Of a DNA stretch of 64,000 bases, positions 23,320 to 36,196 are shown piece by piece. The stretch lies in the NCBI RefSeq assembly GCF_036417845.1, contig NC_089978.1, positions 127,068,183 to 127,132,182 of the forward strand. Reading direction: 5' to 3'. The position numbers were made by a program, and so were the translations under genes. The notes beneath the pieces were generated by a model. That model did no database searches, was not told the origin of the DNA, and saw only the letters and a list, made by a program, of their open reading frames with translations. The first letter of the stretch is position 1. The number at the start of each line of letters is the position of its first letter. The stretch is from Apteryx mantelli (Eukaryota; Chordata; Aves; Apterygiformes; Apterygidae).

Positions 23320-25140
23320 AGGGTACTGTGAACGTTGCAAACCAGCCTGCATGTGTAAGGTGAAGTAGCTGTAGCTGTTAGAATTTCTTGTACTGTATTT
23401 TCTTATAAGTTGTTTCAGACTGGATTTTCTGCACAAAGCTGGTGTCTCAGATCTTCCCACCCCCTTCTTCCTTTGCTCTCCTCTACCTGACCCCTTTCCC
23501 TGTTAGACTAAGATATTTCCTCCTAAACCTTAGGTTAGGCATGTGAAAAAGTCCATTATAGTCTACAGAATTATTCACATGCTTAAAGCTAGATTCAGAT
23601 GAAGTCTCTGATTCACCAAAATGTAGAAGCTAAAATGAATCATTTAAACTGCTTATAAGATTGGACATGTTTCCCTACATCATGAAAGATAATTTGTCCC
23701 TTCAGAATATGCTGTTTGTATCTCAACAGTTAGGTGCCAATGTGTACAGAACACAAGACAAAATTAATGTGAAGTATTGTTGGAGCCTGCAGGAATATGG
23801 TAGCTTTTACAATTGTTTCAAAACCTGAAATACTTCTGGTCTATTATTACTGAATTAATTCCCTCTATTTTTATTATGTTTCCCCTAATGAGTGTAGCTA
23901 TGGAAAAAAAGAGAATTGAGGGCAACTGAAATACAAATGTCAGCAGTAGTATACATGTTTTCATTTTTGGCTCTGGGAAATCATCTGTTTTCTTATTCCT
24001 AAGATTTCCTAAGTCTTGTTTGTCCTCTAAAGTGTGTAAAGAAGCTAAAAGAAACTTCAAGGCATTGGCTTTAGTTGGTGGGGAGAACCCTAAGGTTGAA
24101 ACAAGGAAGACAGATAGAATTATTGGTAAATACATAATTCTCAAAGGTTTTCAGGTTCGAGGAGCTGGAAGGCCAGGGAGGTTTGACCCTTGCCTGAAGT
24201 TTCTGAAACAGTTGCTTCCTAAAGGGATTTTTAATACTTGTTCAGAGATCTGGGAGAAAAGAAAGCATCGGACAACTTATATATATTAGAAATTCTTGGA
24301 ATCCTATTCTGTATGATTCCTGTATCTGTGTGCTCTTACGTCTTGCATCTAGATCTTACTCCTTTATCACCTGATTTGCACAAATATATTATCCTCAACT
24401 TAGAAGACACAGGAGGGAAAAAGGTTATGAAAATGGATGATTCTGCCCATTCGTCTAAAGTTAATAGTTTTGCCTAATTCTTAGCTGAGCTCATGTGCCT
24501 TCCTGTGGAGGAGATACTGACTGAGGTCAGGTGCCAAAAATGGCCAAATACAGAGTTCCTTTTTTCCTTTCTCTTTTTCTTTCACCAAAACTGAACTGAT
24601 TTTTACCACAAAACTGTTCCATCCATATTGACTTAAAATGTATGTAATGATCAAGTCATTTGAAAATTCCCTTTTGGGAAGAGCAACTTTACCTTATGTC
24701 CATCAGTCTCTTCCCTGCCCTAAATACTGTATTTTAGAAGCCAGTTGAAAATAAACAAATAAAAAAACAGTCCTATTAATGTGATGCTACATGATGAAAT
24801 CAGCTTAAATGAAGCATGCCTTAGCCATCTTGATAATGTTTGTGGCCCCTTAGGCCTTTAAATATAATATCCTGGTGCATGCATATGAAGTTTTGGTTCA
24901 TGGCTTGGAAGAGAAGAACTTGCCTAGTCTAACCTCTGTTACACTGAGTTTGACTTTCAGACCTTTTGCATTAGTTGTCCATAACTGTACAGTAGCTATA
25001 GGACCAGGGAATTACATAAAGGATCTGCTCTTTCAGTATCACTAGTTCTCAAGTTTTAGCTCATCCAAAGAACTAGAATCTGCCCTTTGCCAGATGCAAA
25101 CAGAATTTGAAAGCAACCTGTGCTTAGACACTGAAAATCC
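23320..25140. other. Gene-free intronic stretch
   Basis: Unique AT-rich sequence. Two open frames of 89-108 codons near 23.8-24.3 kb lie on opposite strands and lack domains or splice signals. Confidence 0.55.
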
Positions 25141-25148
25141 TGCTAGTT

Positions 25149-25182
25149 TAAAAAAAACAAAAAGCGGGGGTTGGGGGGGGGG
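25149..25182. repeat. A-run followed by G-runs (G5, G10)
   Basis: An A-rich block switches to G5-TT-G10. A homopolymeric purine tract; the long G-run could form a quadruplex in multimers or be prone to length change. Confidence 0.8.
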
Positions 25183-25631
25183 AGATTCTTCTAGTGAGAA
25201 CGATGATGCCAGGTTGGTGGTACGGTTTCCTTAGTTTTGAGCAGTGTAACATTTATTGCAGCACATCTTAATACAGTGTTAGGAGGCTATCATTTGATTC
25301 CTGAGCCAGGTGAAATGCTTGAAAAATTACTTACTTTTGCATTTACCTTTGTATTTTGCTTGGTTTTACTGTAGGCAAAATTGAGCTAATTTCTTCCATG
25401 TTCACTGGCTTCTCATATCAGTCTCTAGCTTGAATTATTGTAACAATAAGGTATGCAGGGGCAGCTGCTTTTTGAAAAGTTGCCATTTGGAAAGAAGCAC
25501 AGAGGGTTGCCCTGCAGACCTGCACACACAAGTATAATATCCTACATGTGTATATGCCCTAGCTCAGGTGGGAACAGAAGCAGCCAAAGGCATACAGAGG
25601 TTTTCCAAGACAGGATCAGTTTGTGAAAGTG

Positions 25632-25662
25632 TTTTTTTTTTGGGGGGGGGGGTGTTTTTTTT
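25632..25662. repeat. T10-G11-T homopolymer block
   Basis: Ten Ts, then eleven Gs, then another T-run, in a 30-bp block about 450 bp from a similar G10 run. The junction is sharp. Confidence 0.85.
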
Positions 25663-26049
25663 TAATTCCCTTTTTTCTTTCAAGTTGAGTCTGTAAATGC
25701 TTCATTAGATCTGGTATGTGCTCTGAAGTGTTACAGTATGATAACAGATAAGCTAAGAAGGTTGCTGCCAAAACCCTGCAAAGTGTGACTGGTACACAGC
25801 CTAAAGAAGAACATTTATTTTTAATTTTTTTATAAATATGCCAATGCTAATATTGTAACTAAACCATGGTTTAAATCACAAAATCACCACAGCATCCTTG
25901 AAACGGATTGTAAACCAGGTCCATTATAAGAAAAGGGGAGGGTGTGTACGACGTGAACATATAGTGGTAGCGAAAGTCAGAGTGTGTGAAAATCAGGTGT
26001 TAGCAGAACATTTGTGCAGCAGGATCATGTTCTCTTTGTCTCTCATCTG

Positions 26050-26700
26050 CCTCATAACGGAGCCTTTTTAGACATCACCCTCCTACTCGCTTGCTGTTCT
26101 CTTGTGGGCTCTTCTGGGGTCTGACCTGGCAGGATTCTGGCGTTGAGCAGAGCCCGTTTCCCATAACATCTAACGTGCCCTTACGGAAAGGGAAAATAAG
26201 ACGCCAGGCACCACACTGCATCAAAAAGCAGCAAAGAAACTCTTCCCAAGCCGTGATTTGATGATAAAGTAAGTCTGGCACTTAAAGCTGCTCAAATGGA
26301 AACAGTGGCCATGTAGTTTAATGCGCTGAACTGGAGTAAATACGCTCTGTGAGTAGAACTTTTTACTCTGCTCAAAAGTTTTCAGCAAGTTAGCTGCTAT
26401 ACCAATAGAGGTGTTATCAGTCTGCACCATCATAACTTGGTCTGTCCTCCCACAGCCAATGTAATATGAGCACAAACTCTGACTCGTTCGACAAAAGTGT
26501 GAGCGGGATTGATCCGGATCAGTTTTTTTCTGCAGAAAGGTTCAGTCATGCACAGAGCTCCTGTTAGCAACTGTGGGGCCACAGCTTCACGAGCGAGTCA
26601 GAATGGTTTCGGACAGTCCTCCACACCTTACCCAGATGGTTTGAAAACTTGGGGAAGTTTTGCGAGGGAGTCGGCAGTGGAATTTTGTTGGTGCCACATT
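26050..26700. promoter_or_regulatory. CpG-enriched patch, candidate regulatory element or alternative promoter
   Basis: More than a dozen CpGs fall in about 650 bp (for example tcgttcgaca, gtgagcggg and ttgatccggatc between 26480 and 26520), while flanking sequence is nearly CpG-free. Two CCAAT motifs occur at about 26401 and 26455. A donor-like aaagtaagt lies near 26266. Minus-strand frames of 68 and 84 codons show no known domain. Retained CpGs in an otherwise depleted intron suggest an unmethylated or conserved element, for example an alternative FILIP1L first exon or enhancer; this is inference. Confidence 0.3.
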
Positions 26701-27188
26701 ACAACTAAGTTCCATGCAAATTCAGAGTACTTTTTGCTGCTTACACAGGTCTCGTTCAGCTTTAGTGGTCCTCCTGAGCAACTGTGTCCTTTTACTTGCT
26801 GAGAATCAGCCAAGTGTGTCTCTGTGGGACAGTGCTGATAAACCTTACAATTTTAAACCTGGCTGTCTCTCTCTGCTGTTTTTCAAGCACAACATCTCTC
26901 TTTCTTCTGCATAAATGATACCATCTTGCCTCCCCAGCTGTGTATGGGCCTGGCTGCCATAAAGGTGGCAATATTTCTCCATTTTACATCATGCAGCTCA
27001 TCCATGTTCTCTCTCATTTTTGCTCACCTGAGGAGCTTAATCTTTTTTACCCCAGTAAGCACTTAGAGACTGCTCAGTGGAAAGCCTCACGCGCACCCTG
27101 AAAAGTCGTTATTCTTGCACTGCTCCTGTAATACTATGGTGTTTGTTTTGGTGAGGCAGTTAAGGAGTTAAAGGCTTGTGGAGTTTCA

Positions 27189-27304
27189 AAGAAATGCCCA
27201 ACAGCTGCTGTAAAGTATCCCTACAATCCTCGCTGACCTCATTCTTGTCAGACAACAGTGATAATATCCAAAAACGGGTGCAAGACAGGAAGCGTTTTAG
27301 GAAG
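27189..27304 (+). other. Candidate plus-strand exon ending at a donor, unrecognised
   Basis: An ATG near 27195 opens a frame starting MPNSCCKVSLQSSLTS and ending RKRFRK exactly at a donor-like AGGAAG|gtatgt (GT at 27305-27306). The peptide is polar and basic with no domain I recognise, and no strong acceptor lies upstream, so it would have to be a first exon. Weak evidence; chance is likely. Confidence 0.15.
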
Positions 27305-30074
27305 GTATGTGTTTCATGCAAAGCCATCAGAAATGTGCTCTCTCAAAGGGCTGCTTACTGTAAGATCCCTGTTAATTTAAATAGAATGTTGAAAATCCAG
27401 AATTTGTTTGCAGAAACATTATTTCTGCCCAAAAAAGCATTGCTTGTTCTAGTGCACAAATGGTGAAAGAATAGGAGTTGACCACTGTGCGTATTTAATG
27501 TAAGGAGACTGCTGTCTCTGTGAACCTACTTTTTAAATGGCAGGAAGATTCAGATATGTTTTTGATGGTTTTGTTTACTATTTTGAAGAGGGACTTTGGC
27601 TTGAAAAAGTGGGACAGAGAAAATATATAAATCTAATTACAATACATTTTCACATTTACTTTAGATACCAAGTCAGCCTTTAAATCTAACAATCTTTTAA
27701 TTCACTTCTTCAATGAAAAAGAGTTCTGTACTAACCAAAATAAAATATCTAGGGGTTTTTTTGTATTGCATTGCATGGCTAAGAATTTTGAAGGATTGAA
27801 TAAGTAGGGCAGTGCCTACTCTGTGTAGGAGGTGTGAGAATGTCTTCCAAATTTCTGCCAAGAAACTAAGAATGATTTTTCTTGAGAAGATTTAACATGT
27901 TTGACTAGCAGTTAGTCTACCAGATCATCTGCAAAAAGTGTCCTGAAATGTGTGCGGCTTCCCATTTCATCTTGTTGAAAAATTCGTACATGAGAAATAA
28001 GTGGGGTTTTTTTGAACCTTGAGTTATTATTTGGCACCCTCTTAAAAGCATGCAAATAAAATACTCCCTACCAGTTCAGCACTCTTCTACTGATATTTAG
28101 GGATATTTCCCCTGAATTTTCTCTTGGTGGAGTCCAGAATTGTCTCTTTTACTATGAATCTGCAATAAAACGTAGAAGTCCGTTACATTTTTTTTTTTTA
28201 ACAAGCATGAGTAAATATTGCTTAACTGAAAGATTCCTTTTACTTCAGAGGTCCCTGGTCCAGCATTAATATGATAAATTTGTATCATGTAGAGTTAGAC
28301 TAGGTGCAGCAAAGATTCTATCAAGCAGTTACACATTCATACTATGCTCTTCTAATGAAGTGTTTTGAAGGGTAGTGCAGGTCTGTAAGAATACTAAAAT
28401 AAAGCACTGCTATTTACTGTCTTTGTTTCAGTTATAGACTTCTTTCTTCTCTATTCTCCCCTAGTTTCAAAAATATTCCTTTACCGCGGTAGGGAAGGAG
28501 CAAATTCTAGCTAGAAGTTACATAGAAAAGTTTTTATTTGGGAATTTATCGGTACATAAAGATAGGTCATGCTTGACCCTCCGAAAAGTATAGCCACGAG
28601 CCAGGCAGATCTGGGTGCAAGAGGAATGCCACTGTGTTCATATTGCCTTGTACACTGGCGACTGTTTGTCTTTTTTACTGAGGCATGACCAAGTAACTCA
28701 GGTTACAAGAGGAGATGAAAACAGGCCACTGGAATGAAGACCTGAGGGATACTGAATTCAGCCAGTCATATGCTGAGGAATAAAACAAGTATGATCTGTA
28801 TTTTTAGAAGATGATCCAAGTACATAACAGAAGAGAAGGGGAAGCAAACAGGGATTATTTGGAAACAGGAAGACAGTTTTTGTTATTTACTGGTAGCAAC
28901 TTATTTCATATGCGCACAGAGTTGTTTCAAACTAAATTATATTTTAAGTTTGCCCACGGTTTCTGGAAGTTTTTGCCAAGAGTGAACACAATGTAATATA
29001 TTTTTAGTATTAAACCATCTATTACTGATAGAAAATGACAGAGCAGAGAGGGAAGGCACCAGTTAGTCTGCATTAGCTCATGTGTTCTGGATAACTCTTG
29101 CTTGAACTCTTAGATTTGTGAAATTCTACCATGCTATGCTGATTTCTCGCTGCTTTTTTGACACGATGAATTGTCTCCTTTCCCATGTCTGCGTCAGGTA
29201 ATCTCAGATATTACCATCATATTCTTCCTCATGCTTTTCCAGGTAATATGCTATTTGATCACTTTTTATTAGGTATTATAAAAAGGTAATAAATACCATA
29301 ATGACAATAATAGCATCTTTTACAATAGATGTATTTGGAGTTTTTGAAATTGTAAATGCCCTGCGTTCTCACTAATATTTTATGTATTTTTGTTTTTTAA
29401 CATTACACGTGCTAGATTTTTGGATCTGTAGTAGCTTCACGATTTAAGATCCTAATTTTTGGAGAAGGGTGGAATTTAGGCTCTAAAGTCATAAAGGGCT
29501 AACCTTTTGAGAAACTATCTACTCTTTGTAATTACTGAAACGTTACTGATTAAATCATATGAGAGATATAAAAGCCAACCCAGAACGCTGTTTTACTAAC
29601 TGTTGGTTAAAATAATTTGGTTGTGTCAGGAAAGTTTCTCTGAAGTACAGTGTAAGTATGCACCTTGCAAAACCATATAGTGATGTAAGATATGGGAAAG
29701 GATGTGAAGCTCATCAGGCTGTCTCCTTGGTTTTCCAAGATAATTTGTCAGAAAGTGTTTCACAGCTCATTTAACTTTCTTGTAAAAAGAAAGTTAATTG
29801 TGTTACTTAAGGGTGGGTTTTGTTGTTGTTGTTGTTTACACCATACTGGGCTATTTTTGACTCACAGTAAGATGCATATAAGGGAATTCTGTTCTTCTGC
29901 TTCAGAGGAGAGGAAAAAATCTTCTCCTAATTTTCAGGATAGCACAATTAGATTCTTTATGGTGCACTTTCATCTTTAGCCAGAGCATCAAGAGTAAAAC
30001 AATACTAGATGTGAATTCCTTTAGTTGTTAAGAACAATGACTTGTCCTGTATGCTAAATCCTGAAGTAAATGAT

Positions 30075-30119
30075 TTCTTACTAGAATTCACTTCTTACTA
30101 GAATTTCTTACTAGAATTC
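30075..30119. repeat. Three-copy 14-15-bp tandem repeat
   Basis: TTCTTACTAGAATT occurs at 30075, 30092 and 30105, with the spacing differing by a small gap. Replication slippage is the simplest origin. Confidence 0.85.
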
Positions 30120-32564
30120 AGCCCTCCAAGGAGGGAGAAGGGAAACTTTTCACATAACTTCCACAAATACTTAGGTCATACTATGATAATGTAATGCCTC
30201 TTGACACATTGTCATAGTATTTTATTTAAGATCCAAATAGCTCTTTACAATCTTGAGTCATTCTTTGAGTCACTGTTTGCAGCAAGTTTAGTTTTTGGCT
30301 TTGTTGTTGCTTTTCTGGCAACTGTAGAGGGGTCTGTTCCATGTCCTGTCGCTGTCCCCAGTGTTTTTTTCCTGGTCAGTTGAGGATTCCTACTGGATGA
30401 GTGACCGTCCATTTTTGATCTCGGGCTACTCTGGTCTTTCTCCTTCCTCTTTAGGTGTTCAACTGAAGCACTCCTGCAGGCATTCACCCGCAAATACATA
30501 GACGTATTTGGCACCTGACTTGGTCATCTGAAAGAAACTAAAACAGTTGTGACAGTCCCTTCAAAGACTGTTCCATGATGCATATGGAACATCTAGAAAG
30601 GAAATGCCCTACTGCTTAGAAAGCTCTATTTGAAAATCTGTGGCTTTCTCACTGAAAATTTCTTAATTGATTTTTGAGTATTTTTCAAACTAACAAAGTA
30701 AGTTTTTTATTGAATTCATTTTTTTTTAACTTTGTGTCCCTGAGATATTTAAGGCAGATCTTGAGAAGAGGGCCTGGCATAGATGAGTTGGAGTTCTCCA
30801 TTTAGTGAGTAAAGGTACCTGTGAATGTGGAAATGCTCACAAAAATAAAATCAGCAACAAAGTCCTGCCTCTTGTACACTTTGAATGTCATCTGTGTACA
30901 CATTAATAAAAAGTGGAATATCAAAGTATGTAGGGTACATGAAAGTACTGTTTCCTAAGAGGAGCAAAGGTAGGCCAGGTTTCTGAAGGAGTAAAGCTGT
31001 GGTTAAGATGCTTAGGCCAGCATCCCCTTGAATGGGTGTGACAGAACACCCGAGTCATCCCAGTGTTGTCACCTCTCTCCACACTGATAGACTGTGCACG
31101 TGCTCTTTTATTAATTGCAGTTGTTGTATGGATTTCTAAAAGCAAGCATTTTCTGACTCTAGTTTTACAATCACATTAAGAAACCTACTTGAATCACACC
31201 AGCGGCAGTTTGGTAGGAGATAGGGTAGTGTGTGCTCTGCCTTGACTCACTCCCCTTCACTGAGAGGGTCCAACTTCATGCCCTGGACCTGTTTTCCATG
31301 CTGCTAAAAGGGGGTGGCAGTACTCTCCCATTTCCATAGAGTGCCCTTCAAATCTAGAGGTGAAAGAGCAGATGGATCCTTCTTTCAGTGGTCTGCTGCA
31401 AGAGAACTGGGCTGAGTGACCTGCCTGAAAGCCTGTAATCTCAGAAGGAAATTTATGGCAGTCCTGCTGGGATCTGATTCTATGGCTGAGTCATTTCAGG
31501 TCTGGTTTTTGGACCCATTAATAAACCCTTGCCACAATACTGCTATTGCCTTCTGTTATAGCCATTACATTTTTTTGGAGTCTCTATAGCCGTTGTCTGT
31601 TTTGCTTCTTTGTTTTTGTTTTTCCTCATTAGGGATGGATTTTTAAGTTGGCAGAAGGTATCAAAATTGCTTCCCGCCACCAGAAAACTTGGTGCATTTG
31701 CACGGAGCATATCAGAGCCACATGAGCTCCATTGCATGCTCTGTTTGGAAAAGGGCAGCTTCCAGGATGAAGTATTCGCAGCGTATGCTCCCGTCTCGGG
31801 AGTTGAGCTGCAGTGGGTGTCCAGCATGAGTGGGCTGTGGCTGCTCCTCTTCCGTGCCTTCCTGCAGCCTGTGTTGCCAAAGTGCATGTGTATGCCCATG
31901 AGAGTAGGTTATGCAAGCAAACTAACATTACGCCCAAGTTGTGAGTATATTTTTGAGACCCTATTTGAACACAGAAGGAAGCAGGGCCACAAAGAAAGCA
32001 ACAGGGAAAGGCCTGTAGGGACCAGATGCGTGTTGTGAGATACTCAAGAAAACGAATGCTCTTTTCACCCTTTTGTGTGTGCATAAAAGCACACAGAGTC
32101 TCACCCCGTGGGACAGATAAATTATGGATTTGAAAGAATTTCTGGGAGCTCTGGCTTTCTGCACAATGGGTCATTTAGAAGTGACTGATGCCTTTTGCAG
32201 AGGGGGCAAAGATCATTTGTTAAAATTCTTAGGTATGCTATGTAATGCAAATTGTGGGGAGATGGGGACAATACCCTTGAAGCCTTCATTAGGGAAGAAG
32301 GACTATTTTTAAGATCAGGCTTTGGATGCAGGGCAGGAAGAGGTGTATTTGCTAGAGATGTCTGCAATGTGTTTGTTTTGAAAGCCACCAGCAGGCTTAG
32401 CAAATAGTAATCCTGATTTATTCTCTTCGGTGCACCTGAAAATGGAATCTGCTGTTTATCAGAAGCATTTTTTTCCCTAAATTGCTCACATACACTGGAT
32501 TATAGAATATGCATTAAGCTGTTGGCATTGTTTCCTTTTTTTGGTTTCAGATCTTAAATACCCT

Positions 32565-32603
32565 CCCCCCCCAAGCAAAACAAAACAAAACAAAAAAAAC
32601 CCA
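32565..32603. repeat. C8 run and (AAAAC)n simple repeat
   Basis: A run of eight Cs is followed by several AAAAC units and an A8 block. Low complexity. Confidence 0.85.
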
Positions 32604-33596
32604 CACCCAAACTTGTGAAACTGTCTTTAGCACCTTTGCTGTTTGAGGCATAAACAAATCATTCTTCTCCTATACCAACTTGCTATTTTCTGGCAACCCT
32701 ATTTTATCTATGCAGGGACTTTTCTGGGAGATGTTTCACTGTTTGCCCATTTAATCTTTAGGTAACCTTGGGAGACTGATGAGAAATGGCATAGTTACAA
32801 GACTATTACAGACTTGAGATTGCTAGCATTTTTCTGCATACGGCACTGAACAGCTATCAGGGGCAAAACAGTTTTCAGTTGTTTCAAGTCAATGTTGGGT
32901 TTGAAACAAGAAGCCGGGAAGCGGAAGTGCCTGCTTATGTAAGTTGACAAAACCTTCAAAATATCTTGATTATAATTTTGATGAAAGAGATTTAGTCATA
33001 TTGTCATGGCATAATAGAAGAGCTTTCCAAATCAGTGAGAGGAAAAAAATGTCGTAACTTCTTTGTTGTTATCTCATATTCCACTAATATTTTGGTGTAT
33101 TGTTTTTATATTTCAGCTATCAATTAGTAACAATTTGTATGTTACTTTTAATATTGAGAAAAAGATGCCAAGAAATCATCACCAAGAACAAAATGATTAT
33201 CTGTTCTTGACTGAGGTGACACATTTAATATCAATAACTCACATGGCACCATTGTAGTGGGACAAAAACTAAGGAGAAAAGATAGATATTTTATCTCCTG
33301 ACTTTCTTTTTCTCTTTTTAGAGCTTGCTTTATGATGGAAAGTAAACCTGCAACCCTGTAATTTAAAGTCATGAAGCTAAAATCAAGTCAGCAATTCACA
33401 GGATTGGCACTAAGATTAAATGAGGGGAAAGTGAGAAAGAAGGGAGTGTTCTAGGCGAAGGAAACTTTAAGGAGATAGGCAGCCTATTTAGGAAGAGTTA
33501 GGAGCAGATAAAGTCGTGAGAACCTGATGGCTATAAGCACTGGTGTTTTGAGTAGTGAAGTGAGGTTTCCATACGTTTGGAGAGACTTCAGTAGAC

Positions 33597-33666
33597 TTTT
33601 TTTTTTTTAATTGCTCTTCTGAGTGTTTTTTTTTAATTGCTCTTCTTTTTTAAATGCTCTTCTGAG
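33597..33666. repeat. Three degenerate copies of a T-run plus AATTGCTCTTCTGAG unit
   Basis: The motif TTTTTAATTGCTCTTCTGAG is repeated at about 33606, 33631 and 33650, each copy starting with a T-run of 6 to 12. The copies have drifted (the second lacks GAG, the third reads AAATGCTC). A young local tandem duplication. Confidence 0.85.
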
Positions 33667-34420
33667 AATTACTACCATGAGGTGGCTCCTGTGGAGTTTT
33701 CTTGATGCAATTGCTGATGACACTTGTACCCCTTGCATATGTTTGGTGATAATTTTCAAAAATTATGCTTTTTTGCTTCAAGAGACTTAAGGATAACTTC
33801 ATTCTGCTTTTAAAGTAACCTGTAGTGTTTTCTTACCTGCTTTTGGGTGAGTGGAAGTGATCTGCAGTTCCTTCAAATTATTGAAATTATTCCCTTTTTG
33901 AAAAGGTTTAAGTTGAAATAGCCATGTACAATGTTTCAAACAATAGTGATGTGTATTAAAGTGATTGTTATCAATTTGGAGTGAGTAATCATTTTAAAAA
34001 GAAATTCTGAATCTTTAAATTTTTCTCTTGCCCTAGTATTTCCCCTTGTCTTCCTTAATTTAGTGGCATAACCACAATACTTGCCTGGCACCTGAATCTT
34101 TCTTAACAGTATGTACGCTTTGGACTCACAATACAATTGATTCACAATTGTGCGCTGTAAAGGACATTTAAAAACATTTAGACTAATGTGGAAATTAGGT
34201 AACTGTGATGTAAACTTCAAAGGAAAGTTTGTGGGTTTTTTTCCTCTTTGCCTTGTTTAGGTACATGTTCAGGCTGTTTCCTTACCCGTGTGCTCTTGCA
34301 TATCCCTAGTATTTGCACTCTCACTAACTGGTTCATCAGGAAGTTTTAGCCAGGTACGCAATCTCACGGTGGGAATGGGAAGATATCCTTTTTGTTTGTT
34401 TTGGGTTTTTCTTTTTCTGA

Positions 34421-34433
34421 TTTTTTTTTTTTT
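34421..34433. repeat. Poly(T) run
   Basis: Thirteen Ts inside a T/G-rich low-complexity patch (about 34390-34450). Confidence 0.8.
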
Positions 34434-36182
34434 GGTTGTTGTTCTTCTGGGGTGTGGTTAGAGCTAAATTGAAATTCAGGTTGGTCTTTCCTTTCTTGAC
34501 CTGCCAAAATGTTCTGTTAGCATTGCTCTGCTCCCTGTAAATCAGACATTCTTCTCGGGTTGCATCAGGTTACTAATGATATGATTAATGCAGGAAGGGT
34601 AGAGAGGGATGACGTAGCGGCTCACGCAAAGTTTACCTGAGAACTATCTCTAGCTCTCTACTGTTTAGTGTCTGTGTGAGTCATGGGCTGAAGCCCTGCC
34701 ATTCCCTGTTCTTCAGCTGGGCAAGATCACACTTACCTCATTCTATGTATGCATTTCTCCCTTTCATGCCAGATCTGATTAGAAGCACTTTTGTTTTAAA
34801 CCCTACATTTATGAAACATTAAATATGCTTTTTACAGATAGCTGACCATAACACTAAATGGCAAGCACCATTAGATATCTGTGGTCCAAGCAGCTTTTGA
34901 AACTTTCTCTGTCCTTACATGAATTCTGATTTTATCAGCTTAAGTTTTTCTCACCTTCCTCGATTTAGCAATGATGATGTTATGACATGAGTTCACTTTG
35001 CAACAGGCCTGTGAATCATTTGCTGTCTGTTAGTGAAGCACCCTGTTTCTTCTTGCATGTATTTGCACACATATAAACTTCCTGAAGACAAATGGCAAGT
35101 TTGTGATGCTGTCTGCACCTTTTGAAACTACCTCTAACTGCAGGTTCAACTGTTCTGGTCAAATCATTTTCAGCTGTTGACCACTTAGCAGAGTTACAGG
35201 GGATTTGACCTTATTAAGGCAAGACACCTGGTGAACCTGTGCTCTGATACCTAGTCACACCTGTCCGCTAACTGTGGGTGAGGCAAGTGCAGCAATTGCA
35301 CCTCTTTCAGCTGTGAAGATCAGTACTTGTTCTACTGTTTGTGCATGTGTTTTCTTTAACTGTAGGTTCCTCTTAGAGTGTCTGTATTAGTGTTCCACTA
35401 AATTTGCTAGAAAGTGTGCTGTCAAATGCCGTTAAGTCTCCCTTAGGAGATCAACATGAAGACAATGAACAATTTGCAAGAAAAGCTAATTTTTCAAGAT
35501 TACTTTTTCTCTGTAGACTGCCATGAAGTCTTTGGACCTCTTCAGAACTTCAGCTTGCAGCAGCTAAAACTGGCCACTCCTGTGCTGTATGTACTGCTCA
35601 ATCTGAATTGCCTCATGCAAAAAGTGCTTAATGTTTAACAGTAGAAGGTTATGCTGAAAATAAGCTATCACTTTCCAGACAGCTCATATCTAAACTTGCC
35701 AAAGCCTGTATCAGGAATGCCATGTGAGGGAAAAAGTTCTAAAATGATAGACAGAAAAATGTCATGTGGGAAACTTAAAATGCCATGAGACTCATTCTGT
35801 TGGTAAAAGAATGTTTTTACAAGCCCAGCATCATCCTCCTTACTTTTTGATATTTTCAAAAATGAAAGCTTGAGAGCATAACATTTGTGTGGATTGTAAA
35901 CAACCTTGACATTTAGGTAAGTGGTATTTTTCAGAGGTAGCGTTCACTTAAGAAATAAATCGTGGTCAAAGTGAACCACTAGCCCCAAAAAGTTATAGGA
36001 AATAAGGTATACCTCTCAACTGTTTCTTATAAAGGCCATGCTGATCCCTGAAAGCAAATTGTACAATGTGTGCTTGCCAATTACATTTTGCAAAGATATC
36101 TTAAAGGAAAGAAAGCTCATCCAATAATCTGCTAGTCACAGAAGGTACACCAGATGAGAAAAATCGGAACAGGGTAAACATT

Positions 36183-36196
36183 AAAAAAAAAAAAAA
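36183..36196. repeat. Poly(A) run (14)
   Basis: Fourteen As with no retrocopy recognisable on the 5' side. Confidence 0.8.

Larger units (their letters stand above)
27480..33590. other. Gene-free intronic stretch
   Basis: Unique AT-rich sequence with a T12 run at 28188-28199, a GTT run at 29821-29838, a small tandem repeat at 30075-30119 and an A/C simple repeat near 32.57 kb. Overlapping open frames at 31.5-32.4 kb on both strands (up to 181 codons, minus, from 32174) carry no recognisable domain. Confidence 0.55.

Noticed and set aside
27189..27304. Confident first exon for a plus-strand gene
   Set aside because: Only a donor and a short open frame support it; no acceptor, promoter or homology. 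Kept as a low-confidence feature only.
31610..32174. Overlapping 142- and 181-codon frames on opposite strands
   Set aside because: No domain or family resemblance; a plausible acceptor near 31630 has no donor partner. The openness on both strands points to composition.
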